Assembly (NCBI RefSeq): GCF_002210105.1
Contig: NZ_AQQU01000019.1
Location: forward strand, 1 to 44,783
Direction of reading: 5' to 3'
DNA from: Oceanicola sp. 22II-s10i
Lineage (GTDB): Bacteria > Pseudomonadota > Alphaproteobacteria > Rhodobacterales > Rhodobacteraceae
Length of the DNA: 44,783 bases
Position 1 is the stretch's first letter; every line of letters starts with the position of its first letter. The notes under the pieces are model-generated. The model did not search any database. It saw only the letters and a program-made list of their open reading frames with translations, and was not told where the DNA came from. Shown here one piece after another: positions 32,480-40,320 of this stretch. A program made the position numbers and the translations under genes.

Positions 32480-34087
32480 ATGCGCAGGATTGAAAGTCTG
32501 ATCGACACCAATGCCGCCGACTACAAGGCAAACTATGCCGCCATGTCTGAACGGCTGAAGGAATTCCACGCCCGCCAGCACGCGGCGCGTTTCGAACGCC
32601 CGCAACGCGATATCGACCGCCTTGCCCGCCAGAACAAACTGGGCGTGCGCGAGCGGTTGAAACTGCTGCTGGACCCCGGCACTCCGTTTTTGGAGTTTTC
32701 CACACTTGCCGCCTGTCGCGAATACGATGGCACCGTGCCTGGCGCCGCTGTGGTGACGGGCATCGGTATTGTGCAGGGTCGCGAGGTCGCCATCCACGCC
32801 AACGACGCTAGCGTCAAGGGCGGGGCTTGGTATCCACATACGGTCAAAAAGGTCGTGCGTCTTCTGGATGTCGCGCTGGAAAACCGTCTGCCGGTCATCC
32901 ATATCTGCGACAGCGCGGGCGGTTTCCTGCCGCTGCAGCACGGGGTGTTTCCCGACCGGTATCTGGGCGGGCGGGTGTTCCGCAACCAGGTCAAGCTGAG
33001 CCAGGCCAATATCCCGCAGATTGCCGTGGTCGGCGGTCACTGCACGGCTGGCGGCGCCTATGTGCCGACGCTGAGCGACTACAACATCATCATCGAAGGC
33101 ACAGGGGCGATTTTCCTTGGCGGTCCCCCGCTGGTCAAGGCGGCTACCGGCGAAGAGGTCGGTGTTCAGGAGCTTGGCGGCGCGGTCATGCACACCTCGG
33201 TATCGGGCACCGGCGACTATCGCGCCGCGACCGAACAACACGCCTTTTCACTGGCCCGCGAGATTGTCGGCCAGTGGAAGCGCACGCCGAAAACGATCAT
33301 CGAAACCGCGGCCTATGAAGAGCCTTACTATGACCCCAAAGAACTCTACGGGATCATTCCAAAAGACCGGAAAACCCAGTTCGACATGCGCGAGGTTCTG
33401 GCCCGGATCGTGGACGGCTCACGCTTTCACGAATACCAGCCGGACTATGGCACCACGATGGTGTGCGGCTTTGCCCATATCTGGGGTTACAAGGTCGGCA
33501 TCCTTGCCAACAACGGGGTGCTGTTCAACGACAGTTCGCTCAAGGCAGCGCATTTCATGCAGTTGTGCAACCAGAACCGCACGCCTCTGGTCTTTTTCCA
33601 GAACATCACCGGCTATATGGTGGGCCGCGAATACGAAGAACGAGGCATCGCCAAGGATGGCGCCAAGATGCTGATGGCGCAGGGCGGCTCGGTCGTGCCG
33701 AAGTTCACAGTGATCGCCAATGCGTCTTACGGGGCCGGCAACTACGGGATGTGCGGACGGGCCTGGGACGCGCGCACGCTGTTCATGTGGCCCCAGGCCG
33801 AGATCGGCGTGATGGGGGCGGATCAGGCCGCAAATACCATGGCGGACGTCAAGATTCGGCAGCTTGAGCGCGAAGGCAAAGAGCTGACCGAAGAAGAAAT
33901 CGCCGCGATCCGCGAACCGGTGCTGGAAAAATACAAGCGCGATGTCGAGGCTTATACCTCGACCTCGGAATTGTGGGACGACGGCATCCTCGACCCGGCG
34001 GACACACGCAACGCGCTTGGCATGTCGATTTCTGCCTCGCTCAATGCACCGATCGACGATCCGCACTACGGGATCTTCCGTCTGTAA
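32480..34087 (+). CDS. Acyl-CoA carboxylase beta subunit (carboxyltransferase)
   Basis: A 535-residue MCC/GCC-type carboxyltransferase. RLKLLLDPGTPFLEFSTLA, GGHCTAGGAYVPTLSDY, FLGGPPLVKAATGEEV, ITGYMVGREYEE and ANASYGAGNYGMCGRAW are landmarks. Differences from the other two CTs in substrate-facing segments suggest a different acyl chain, but this cannot be resolved by eye. AGGAGGAG lies 5-6 nt before the ATG; a GTG at 32474 overlapping the BCCP stop is an alternative. It is last in the operon. Confidence 0.93.
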   Translation: MRRIESLIDTNAADYKANYAAMSERLKEFHARQHAARFERPQRDIDRLARQNKLGVRERLKLLLDPGTPFLEFSTLAACREYDGTVPGAAVVTGIGIVQGREVAIHANDASVKGGAWYPHTVKKVVRLLDVALENRLPVIHICDSAGGFLPLQHGVFPDRYLGGRVFRNQVKLSQANIPQIAVVGGHCTAGGAYVPTLSDYNIIIEGTGAIFLGGPPLVKAATGEEVGVQELGGAVMHTSVSGTGDYRAATEQHAFSLAREIVGQWKRTPKTIIETAAYEEPYYDPKELYGIIPKDRKTQFDMREVLARIVDGSRFHEYQPDYGTTMVCGFAHIWGYKVGILANNGVLFNDSSLKAAHFMQLCNQNRTPLVFFQNITGYMVGREYEERGIAKDGAKMLMAQGGSVVPKFTVIANASYGAGNYGMCGRAWDARTLFMWPQAEIGVMGADQAANTMADVKIRQLEREGKELTEEEIAAIREPVLEKYKRDVEAYTSTSELWDDGILDPADTRNALGMSISASLNAPIDDPHYGIFRL

Positions 34088-34098
34088 AGGCTTGAGGG

Positions 34099-34125
34099 AC
34101 GGCACACCGGGTCGGGGGGTGCCGT
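34099..34125 (+). terminator. Probable terminator hairpin after the carboxyltransferase
   Basis: ACGGCAC and GTGCCGT form a 7-bp GC-rich stem, extended by C-G pairs after a mismatch, starting 11 nt after the stop at 34087. No U-run follows. Together with the second hairpin at 34171-34205 it closes the AtuA operon. Confidence 0.5.
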
Positions 34126-34170
34126 TCCGCGTCAAGGCGCTTGCATCTGGCGCTTTCGGAATCTGAAGTA

Positions 34171-34205
34171 GTCCTGACCGGTCCGGTTCCCGGACAGGTC
34201 AGGAC
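34171..34205. terminator. Two-tier hairpin between convergent genes
   Basis: GTCCTGACC pairs with GGTCAGGAC (9 bp), enclosing GTCCGG-TTC-CCGGAC (6 bp). It is palindromic and so works on both strands. It spans the stop codon of the paaY-like gene (34199-34201) and lies in the gap after the AtuA operon, so a bidirectional terminator is the natural reading. Confidence 0.6.
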
Positions 34206-34810
34206 GATGTCCGCCGCGCCTCCTTAATGGAGACGACGTCAGAGGCCGCCATGCCGGGCCGGTCTGCCTCGACCGCCTTCAGCGGCTCGACCGGCGTCAA
34301 TCCGGCCAGACAATCGCGCGCAAGTTGCTGGTATTCCCCGGTGCCGCGCGTTTTCCACGCGATTTCTTTCTCGCTGACCTCGCGGATCACCTTTGCCGGC
34401 GATCCCACCACCATCGAACGCGGCGGAATCACGGTTTCGCCACGCACAAACGCCTGCGCGCCGACAATCGATTCCGCCCCTAGCTCTACACCGTCCATAA
34501 TGACGGAATTCATTCCGACCAGAGCGTTCCGGCCCACCGTGCAACCGTGCAGGATCGCGCCATGGCCGATGTGGCCGTCGCTTTCCACCACGGCGTCGCG
34601 GCCGGGAAAGGAATGGATGATGCAATTGTCCTGAACATTGGCTCCATCCCCGATCACGATCCTGCCGAAATCGCCCCGCAAGCTTGCCCCGGGGCCGATG
34701 TAGCACCCATGACCCAGGATGACATTCCCGATCAGAACGGCCTGAGGGTGGACATAAGTATCCTCGGGCACAACGGGTATAAACCCCCTGAATTCATAAC
34801 AATACGCCAT
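34199..34810 (-). CDS. paaY: PaaY/CaiE-type gamma-carbonic anhydrase-fold protein
   Basis: A 203-residue left-handed beta-helix protein of hexapeptide repeats. [39 protein letters not shown], the metal-binding His residues in DNCIIHSF and [11 protein letters not shown], and [14 protein letters not shown] are close to PaaY. PaaY is a thioesterase that removes dead-end CoA thioesters in phenylacetate degradation. A housekeeping thioesterase role is likely here too. The start at 34810 has AAAGGTG 8 nt upstream; a TTG at 34879 is rejected. It is divergent from the thiolase, with two operators between. Confidence 0.88.
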   Translation of the reverse strand: MAYCYEFRGFIPVVPEDTYVHPQAVLIGNVILGHGCYIGPGASLRGDFGRIVIGDGANVQDNCIIHSFPGRDAVVESDGHIGHGAILHGCTVGRNALVGMNSVIMDGVELGAESIVGAQAFVRGETVIPPRSMVVGSPAKVIREVSEKEIAWKTRGTGEYQQLARDCLAGLTPVEPLKAVEADRPGMAASDVVSIKEARRTSS

Positions 34811-34909
34811 TCCGATCACCTTTCGTAAGCTGAGTGCTAAACGCTTGTCGGCGGTTGCGCCGGGACCAGAATCCCTCAATTGTGTCGCCGATCAGGGCGT
34901 GTGGCCCGA

Positions 34910-34938
34910 AATCAAACACAAGTTAGAAAATAGCGCAA
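34910..34938 (-). promoter_or_regulatory. Promoter of the paaY-like gene with TetR-type operator (site 4)
   Basis: TCAAACACAAGTTAGA at 34912-34927 is nearly the same as site 3. On the minus strand TTGCGC (34933-34938), 17 bp, TTGATT (34910-34915) forms a promoter with the operator in its spacer. The leader to the ATG at 34810 is about 90 nt. Confidence 0.65.
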
Positions 34939-34964
34939 GCTCTCTACGTCACAGCTTGGCGATA

Positions 34965-35009
34965 TTGACACTTCCCAAGGTTAGGATTAAAAATCTAACA
35001 AATGGTAGA
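34965..35009 (+). promoter_or_regulatory. Promoter of thiolase operon with TetR-type operator (site 5)
   Basis: TTGACA (34965-34970), 17 bp and TAAAAA (34988-34993) form a plus-strand promoter. TCTAACAAATGGTAGA at 34994-35009 follows directly, at the expected start of transcription. It differs from the site-1 arms at one position. Repression would work by blocking initiation. Confidence 0.72.
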
Positions 35010-35063
35010 AAATAGGCTGTCGGACCGATTAGGGTGGCCTGACCGAATTTGGGAGAGAGAGAA

Positions 35064-36248
35064 ATGACAGACAAAGCCTATGTTGCAGGCGTTGGGATGG
35101 TCCCGTTCCAGAAGCCGGGAAAATCCGAAAGCTACGATGTGATGGCGACCGCTGCGACCCGGTCCGCTCTGGCAGACGCGGGGTTGGACTATGATAAAGT
35201 CCAACAGGCCTATGTTGGCTATGTCTATGGCGACAGCACCTGCGGTCAGCGCGCCCTGTACCATGTCGGAATGACAGGCATCCCGGTTCTGAATGTGAAC
35301 AACAACTGCTCGACCGGATCGTCCGCCCTGTTCCTGGCCAGGCAGGCAGTTGAAAGCGGCGCGGTCGAATGTGCTCTGGCACTTGGGTTCGAACAGATGC
35401 AGCCCGGCGCAATCGGTGCGATGTTCCATGACCGGGTCAGCCCGTTTGCGGCATTCGACAGAGAAACCGACGAACTGGTTGGCAGTGCCGAGATCCCGCT
35501 GGCGCTGCGGTACTTCGGCGGTGCGGGCAAGGCGCATATGGACGAGTTCGGCACCCCCCTGGAAACCTTCGCAAAAATCCGCGCCAAGGCCAGCCGACAT
35601 GCTGCGAAGAATCCGGTTGCCCTGTTCCGGCAGGAGGTGACGGCGGAAGACGTCATGGCCGCCCAGGTCGTCTGGCCCGGCATCATGACCAAGCTCATGG
35701 CCTGTCCGCCAACCTGTGGCGCGGCCGCCGCGATCATTTGTTCCAAGGAATTCGCCGACAAGCACGGACTGGACAGTTCGGTTCGGATCTCGGCGCAGGC
35801 CATGACGACGGACGGCCCGGAAACTTTCGAAGCCCATGACATGCGCGAAGTGGTCGGCTTTTCGATGGCCAAGCGCGCCGCCGATCAGGTCTACGAGGCG
35901 GCGGGCATCGGGCCCGAGGACGTGGATGTGGTCGAACTGCACGACTGTTTCGCCCACAACGAGCTGATCACCTATGAAGCGCTTGGTCTTTGCGGTCGCG
36001 GCGAAGCGGCGAAATTCGTTGATGATGGCGACAACACCTACGGCGGAAAATACGTGACCAACCCGTCGGGCGGTCTTTTGTCCAAAGGCCATCCGCTTGG
36101 GGCGACCGGCCTAGCGCAATGTACCGAGCTCGTTCAGCAGCTTCGCGGCCAGGCAGATGCGCGCCAGGTTGATGGCGCACGTCTGGCGCTTCAGCACAAT
36201 CTGGGCCTCGGCGGGGCCTGCGTCACCACGCTTTATGAAAAAGCCTGA
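35064..36248 (+). CDS. Thiolase, SCP2/acetyl-CoA acyltransferase type
   Basis: A 394-residue thiolase-fold protein. The nucleophilic Cys is at residue 82 in VNNNCSTGSS. HDCFAHNELITYEALGLC and the C-terminal NPSGGLLSKGHPLGATGLAQ mark the sterol-carrier-protein-X/lipid-transfer thiolase group. It cleaves or forms 3-oxoacyl-CoA with acetyl- or propionyl-CoA release. The start at 35064 has GGGAGAGAG upstream; a TTG at 35049 is less likely. SCP2-type thiolases often handle branched chains such as 2-methyl-3-oxoacyl-CoA, which suits this pathway. It is followed 24 nt later by an SDR. Confidence 0.9.
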   Translation: MTDKAYVAGVGMVPFQKPGKSESYDVMATAATRSALADAGLDYDKVQQAYVGYVYGDSTCGQRALYHVGMTGIPVLNVNNNCSTGSSALFLARQAVESGAVECALALGFEQMQPGAIGAMFHDRVSPFAAFDRETDELVGSAEIPLALRYFGGAGKAHMDEFGTPLETFAKIRAKASRHAAKNPVALFRQEVTAEDVMAAQVVWPGIMTKLMACPPTCGAAAAIICSKEFADKHGLDSSVRISAQAMTTDGPETFEAHDMREVVGFSMAKRAADQVYEAAGIGPEDVDVVELHDCFAHNELITYEALGLCGRGEAAKFVDDGDNTYGGKYVTNPSGGLLSKGHPLGATGLAQCTELVQQLRGQADARQVDGARLALQHNLGLGGACVTTLYEKA

Positions 36249-36272
36249 TAGCGCCTTTCGGGAGGAATCAAT

Positions 36273-37103
36273 ATGACTGGAAAACTCGACGGGCGCGTGG
36301 CGCTGGTCTCGGGCTCGGGCCGGGGCATTGGCCACGAAATCGCTCTCAAACTGGCCTCGGAAGGGGCCCGGCTGGTGATCAACGATCTGGATGCGGATCC
36401 GGCCAATGAAACCGCCGAGGCGGTGCGCGCAACGGGAGCCGAGGCCGTGGTCTGTGCCGGCAGCGTCACCGAGGACGGTTTTGCCGAACGGTTCATCAAG
36501 ACCGGCATGGACAGCTTTGGCGGGCTGGACATCATCGTGAACAATGCGGGCTATACTTGGGACAGCGTCGTTCAGAAAATGACCGACGAACAATGGCAGG
36601 CGATCATCGACGTTCACCTGACGGCACCTTTCAAGATCCTGCGCGCCGCGCAGCCGGTGATCAGCGCCAAGGCCAAGGAAGAGGCCGCTGCCGGACAGGA
36701 AGTGTTCCGCAAGGTGGTCAACATCTCGTCCATCGCAGGGACCGGCGGCAATGCTGGCCAGATCAACTATTCCGCCGCCAAGGCCGGCATTCTGGGTGTC
36801 ACCCGGACGATGGCCAAGGAATGGGGCCGCTACAAGGTCAACGTCAATGCCGTGGCTTTCGGCCCGATCCGCACCCGCCTGACCGAGGGCAGCGCCGACG
36901 GAGACAGCACGATCCAGGTCGAGGAAAAAGAGATCAAGGTCGGCGTGAATCCCGACCTTCTGACCCAGATGGAGCGCATGATCCCGCTGGGCCGGGTCGG
37001 CACGCCGGAAGAGGCAGCCGGTGCCGTCTATCTGTTCTGTGCACCCGAATCGAACTTCATTTCAGGCCAGCACGTCATCTGCGGTGGCGGTTTCGTGATC
37101 TAA
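36273..37103 (+). CDS. SDR, probable 3-hydroxyacyl-CoA dehydrogenase
   Basis: A 276-residue classical SDR. SGSGRGIGHEIAL binds the nucleotide, NNAG is followed by YTWDSVVQKMTDEQW, and the catalytic Ser and YSAAK lie in VNISSIAG...INYSAAKAG. The C-terminus ends SGQHVICGGGFVI. It resembles the partial SDR at the left edge (both show VVND/VIND and a MFE-2-like pattern). GGGAGGAATCAAT precedes the ATG. It probably oxidises the 3-hydroxyacyl-CoA that the preceding thiolase cleaves. Confidence 0.9.
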   Translation: MTGKLDGRVALVSGSGRGIGHEIALKLASEGARLVINDLDADPANETAEAVRATGAEAVVCAGSVTEDGFAERFIKTGMDSFGGLDIIVNNAGYTWDSVVQKMTDEQWQAIIDVHLTAPFKILRAAQPVISAKAKEEAAAGQEVFRKVVNISSIAGTGGNAGQINYSAAKAGILGVTRTMAKEWGRYKVNVNAVAFGPIRTRLTEGSADGDSTIQVEEKEIKVGVNPDLLTQMERMIPLGRVGTPEEAAGAVYLFCAPESNFISGQHVICGGGFVI

Positions 37104-37108
37104 GGCAT

Positions 37109-37139
37109 TTGCCCGGACCCGATGACGGGGTCCGGGCAA
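37109..37139 (+). terminator. Terminator hairpin after thiolase-SDR
   Basis: TTGCCCGGACCC and GGGTCCGGGCAA form a perfect 12-bp stem with a 7-nt loop, 5 nt after the SDR stop. There is no U-run, but the stem is strong enough to end the two-gene transcript before the TetR promoter. Confidence 0.7.
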
Positions 37140-37229
37140 GCACATTAATGTCTGGGCGGCCTCTTGGCGGTCGCCAATGCGGAATTTTCCGCAAACTCTA
37201 GTCTGGCACGATCACGACGATTTACTCAT

Positions 37230-37258
37230 TTGCGTTATTACCCTAACAGGCGTTAGTT
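37230..37258 (+). promoter_or_regulatory. TetR promoter with operator (site 6)
   Basis: CCTAACAGGCGTTAGT at 37242-37257 carries the CTAAC-N4-GTTAG core. It sits between TTGCGT (37230-37235) and TTAGTT (37253-37258), spaced 17 bp. The 10-mer TTGCGTTATT is shared with the promoter of the fused TetR gene (21351-21360). Confidence 0.72.
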
Positions 37259-37283
37259 AGGTGTTGGGGCGATACGAAAGTAT

Positions 37284-37913
37284 ATGGCACAAAACACGGC
37301 AATCAAAGTCAACGAGACATCGCGCAGCGCGGTTGGACGGGATGGGGTGCTGGACATTGCCGCGCGGCTTTTCCGCGAACAAGGCTACGGGTCCGTTTCG
37401 CTCCGAAAAATTGCCGAGGCCGCCGGGATCAAGGCGGGTAGCATATATTATCATTTCGGTTCCAAGGACGAGATCGTCGCGGCCGTTCTTGATGCAGGGA
37501 TTCGAGTCGTTCACGAGAACATGAGAGACGCCGTCACCGACCTGCGGGCCGATGCCGACGGCGAAACGGTACTGCGCGCCGCGATCCGGGCGCATCTGCG
37601 CGCGCTTATTGATGTGAGCGATTATACATCGGCGAATGTGCGTATTTTCGGGCAGGTGCCGCAATCCGTCCGGGATGCCAACTTGCCCACGCGCAGGGCC
37701 TATGAGGCAGAGTGGGACAGTCTTCTGTCCCAGCTTAAGAAAGATGGCACGCTGAAGCAAGACGTCGATATCCGTCGCCTGCGCCTGATGCTGATCGGTA
37801 CATTGAACGCCACGCTCGATTGGTTCGACCCGGACCGCGGTAGCGCCGATGCGTTGTCACGCACCTATGCCGATGTGTTCCTCAACGGGATACTCCAAAG
37901 ACAGGATACCTGA
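37284..37913 (+). CDS. TetR-family transcriptional regulator
   Basis: A 209-residue single TetR protein. The helix-turn-helix lies at about 20-66 (VLDIAARLF, SVSLRKIAEAAG, GSIYYHFGSKDEI). The ligand domain shows YTSANVR and LDWFDPD, the same landmarks as both halves of the fused TetR at 21385. Its own promoter holds the shared palindrome, so it is probably autoregulated. It leads a plus-strand operon (CT, hydratase, BC-BCCP, dehydrogenase, bioY), and its stop lies 4 nt before the CT start. The ribosome site is weak. Confidence 0.9.
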   Translation: MAQNTAIKVNETSRSAVGRDGVLDIAARLFREQGYGSVSLRKIAEAAGIKAGSIYYHFGSKDEIVAAVLDAGIRVVHENMRDAVTDLRADADGETVLRAAIRAHLRALIDVSDYTSANVRIFGQVPQSVRDANLPTRRAYEAEWDSLLSQLKKDGTLKQDVDIRRLRLMLIGTLNATLDWFDPDRGSADALSRTYADVFLNGILQRQDT

Positions 37914-37917
37914 CTTC

Positions 37918-39516
37918 ATGGCACGTCTTGAAACAGCGGTGCTGACCGCATCAGAGACCTACACCCGCAACCACGCCGCACAAAGCGAGCGCGTCGAAAC
38001 GCTGCGTGCGCGGATCGCCGAAGCAACGGCTGGCGGCCGCCCCGATATGGTCGCGCGGCATCGCAAGCGCGGCAAGCTGTTGGTCCGCGAACGGATCGAC
38101 CTGCTGGTGGATCCGGGCACTGCGTTTCTTGAGCTGTCGTCGCTTGCCGCCTACGGTCAATACGGGGGCGAGGTGCCCGGTGCGGGGATCGTGACCGGTA
38201 TCGGGATCGTCCACGGGCTGCCCTGCGTTGTGATCGCCAACGATGCGACAGTGAAGGGTGGGTCTTTCTATCACGAAACCGTGCAGAAACACATCCGCGC
38301 CCAGGAAATCGCAGCCGAGAACCGGCTGCCCTGCCTCTATCTGGTGGATTGCGGCGGTGCCTATCTGCCAGAGCAGGACCGGGTTTTCCCCGATGCCCGC
38401 CATTTCGGCAATTCCTTTTATCGTCAAACCAACATGTCCGCGAGCGGCCTGCCGCAGATCTCGGCGGTCTTTGGAGGCTGCACGGCCGGTGGGGCCTATA
38501 TCCCGGCCCTGTCGGACGAAGTCATCATGGTACGCGGCAACGCACGCATCCATCTGGGCGGCCCCTCGATCGTCAAGGTGGCGATCAACGAAGAGGTTGA
38601 TGGAGAAACATTGGGGGGGGCCGAGATGCATTCGCGCTTCTCCGGTGTGTCTGACCATCTGGCCGAGGACGAGTATCATGCGCTTGCTCTGATGCGCGAC
38701 ATCGTATCCGAACTGGGCCTGTCGCGCCCGATGGGTCCCGATGCAACCTGCGCGCCGCCGGCGCGCAACCCAGAGGAACTGCTTGGCGTCATCAGCGCCG
38801 ATCGCAAACAGCCCTATGACATGCGCGAGGTTCTGCTGCGCATGATCGACGCCGGCGAATTCCGCGAATTCAAGCCCGGATGGGGTGAGACGCTGGTCTG
38901 CGGCACCGCGCGGATTCACGGCTATCGAGTGGGCATTCTCGCAAATAATGGGGCGCTTGTGTCCGACAGTTCGCTCAAGGGCGCGCAATTCGTGTCGATG
39001 TGCGATCAACGCAACATCCCGCTTTTGTTCCTCCACAACATCTCGGGCTTCATGGTCGGCACCGAAGCCGAGCGCGGCGGCATTGCCAAAGACAGCGCCA
39101 AGCTGGTCTATGCCATGTCGGTTGCCAAGGTGCCGCGCCTGTCGGTCCTCTTGGGCGGCTCATACGGGGCAGGCAACTACGGCATGTGCGGACGTGGTTT
39201 CGCCCCGAATTTTCTCTTCGCCTGGCCCACGGCGGAACTGGCCACCATGTCTGCCGACATCGCCACAAATGTGATGCTGGAACTGCGCCGCCAGAAAGGG
39301 GGCGACCCGGGCAAGATGGAGGCCGACATGAAGCTAATCGAGGAGCAGGTTCGGGCCCAGTACGGTGAACAGTCCGATCCCTATTATGCCACCTCGCGGC
39401 TTTGGGATGACGGGCTGATCGAACCCGCGCAAACCCGCGATATCCTTGGCCTGTGTCTGGCCATCGTGACATCGGTGCCCGAAGCCGGTCGCCATACGCC
39501 TGTATTCAGAATGTGA
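37918..39516 (+). CDS. Acyl-CoA carboxylase beta subunit (carboxyltransferase)
   Basis: A 532-residue MCC/GCC-type carboxyltransferase. RIDLLVDPGTAFLELSSLA, FGGCTAGGAYIPALSDEV, HLGGPSIVKVAINEEV, ISGFMVGTEAERGG and LGGSYGAGNYGMCGRGF are present. It is the third carboxyltransferase in the window and lies next to a hydratase and its BC-BCCP partner, as in liu and atu gene sets. Start at 37918, 4 nt after the TetR stop, with a weak AGGA upstream. Confidence 0.93.
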   Translation: MARLETAVLTASETYTRNHAAQSERVETLRARIAEATAGGRPDMVARHRKRGKLLVRERIDLLVDPGTAFLELSSLAAYGQYGGEVPGAGIVTGIGIVHGLPCVVIANDATVKGGSFYHETVQKHIRAQEIAAENRLPCLYLVDCGGAYLPEQDRVFPDARHFGNSFYRQTNMSASGLPQISAVFGGCTAGGAYIPALSDEVIMVRGNARIHLGGPSIVKVAINEEVDGETLGGAEMHSRFSGVSDHLAEDEYHALALMRDIVSELGLSRPMGPDATCAPPARNPEELLGVISADRKQPYDMREVLLRMIDAGEFREFKPGWGETLVCGTARIHGYRVGILANNGALVSDSSLKGAQFVSMCDQRNIPLLFLHNISGFMVGTEAERGGIAKDSAKLVYAMSVAKVPRLSVLLGGSYGAGNYGMCGRGFAPNFLFAWPTAELATMSADIATNVMLELRRQKGGDPGKMEADMKLIEEQVRAQYGEQSDPYYATSRLWDDGLIEPAQTRDILGLCLAIVTSVPEAGRHTPVFRM

Positions 39517-39525
39517 GGCTTCAAG

Positions 39526-40320
39526 TTGACCAATACCTACAACACGATCCTTATCGAAACCGATGCGCGTGGCGTCGCCACGCTGACGCTCAACCGCCCC
39601 GACAAACACAATGCGCTGAATGGCGAATTGATCGCAGAGCTATACGATGCCGCCGAAAAGCTGGCTGCAGATGACGATGTGCGTATTGTGGTCCTGACCG
39701 GCGCGGGCAAGAGCTTCTGCGCGGGCGGCGATTTCAACTGGTTCGCCTCTAATGTCGAGAAAACCCGTAGTGAAAGGGTCGCACAAAGCGCCACGCTGGC
39801 GCGGCTGTTGCGCCGCCTTGACACGCTGCCCAAGCCCTTGATCGGGCGGATCAACGGCCCGGCCTACGGTGGCGGTGTCGGCATGATCTCCGTCTGCGAC
39901 TACACCATCGGCGCCGAAGGCGCGCGCTTCGGTCTGACCGAGGTCAAACTGGGCCTTCTGCCCGCGAATATATCGCCTTATGTGGTGGCCCGCATCGGCA
40001 AGGTGCATTCGCGTGAAACCATGCTGTCGGGGGCGTTGTTCGACACGGCCCGCGCCGAGCGGATCGGTCTGTTGACCGAGGTTGTCGCGCCGGGCGACTT
40101 GGACGCCACGGTGAACCGGGTGGTGCATGATCACCTTCAGGCCGCGCCGGGTGCCGTGGCCGATACCAAGGCGCTGATCGCCTATGTCGCGTCCCACGAT
40201 CTGGAGACCAACATGATCTACACCGCCGACCGGCTGGCCGATGCGTGGGAGACGGAGGAAGGTATCGAAGGCATCAACAGCTTCATCAACAAGGGCGTTC
40301 CGTCATGGCGGGTGAAATGA
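39526..40320 (+). CDS. Enoyl-CoA hydratase, methylglutaconyl/isohexenylglutaconyl-CoA hydratase-like
   Basis: A 264-residue crotonase starting at TTG (39526), with GAGG upstream. SFCAGGDFNWF forms the oxyanion hole. GGGVGMISVCD has Gly at the first catalytic Glu site, and FGLTEVKLGLLPANISPYV keeps the second and shows P-x2-I-x-P. This matches the LiuC/AtuE type and the hydratase at 27886. Lying between CT and BC-BCCP genes, it should hydrate the carboxylated product (a glutaconyl-CoA). Confidence 0.9.
   Translation: MTNTYNTILIETDARGVATLTLNRPDKHNALNGELIAELYDAAEKLAADDDVRIVVLTGAGKSFCAGGDFNWFASNVEKTRSERVAQSATLARLLRRLDTLPKPLIGRINGPAYGGGVGMISVCDYTIGAEGARFGLTEVKLGLLPANISPYVVARIGKVHSRETMLSGALFDTARAERIGLLTEVVAPGDLDATVNRVVHDHLQAAPGAVADTKALIAYVASHDLETNMIYTADRLADAWETEEGIEGINSFINKGVPSWRVK

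Noticed and set aside
34811..34879. TTG-initiated extension of the paaY-like protein
   Set aside because: The ATG at 34810 has a good ribosome site, and the extra residues are not PaaY-like.
37104..37229. Small gene between the SDR and TetR
   Set aside because: Only a hairpin and AT-richer promoter sequence are present; no start-stop pair with a ribosome site.
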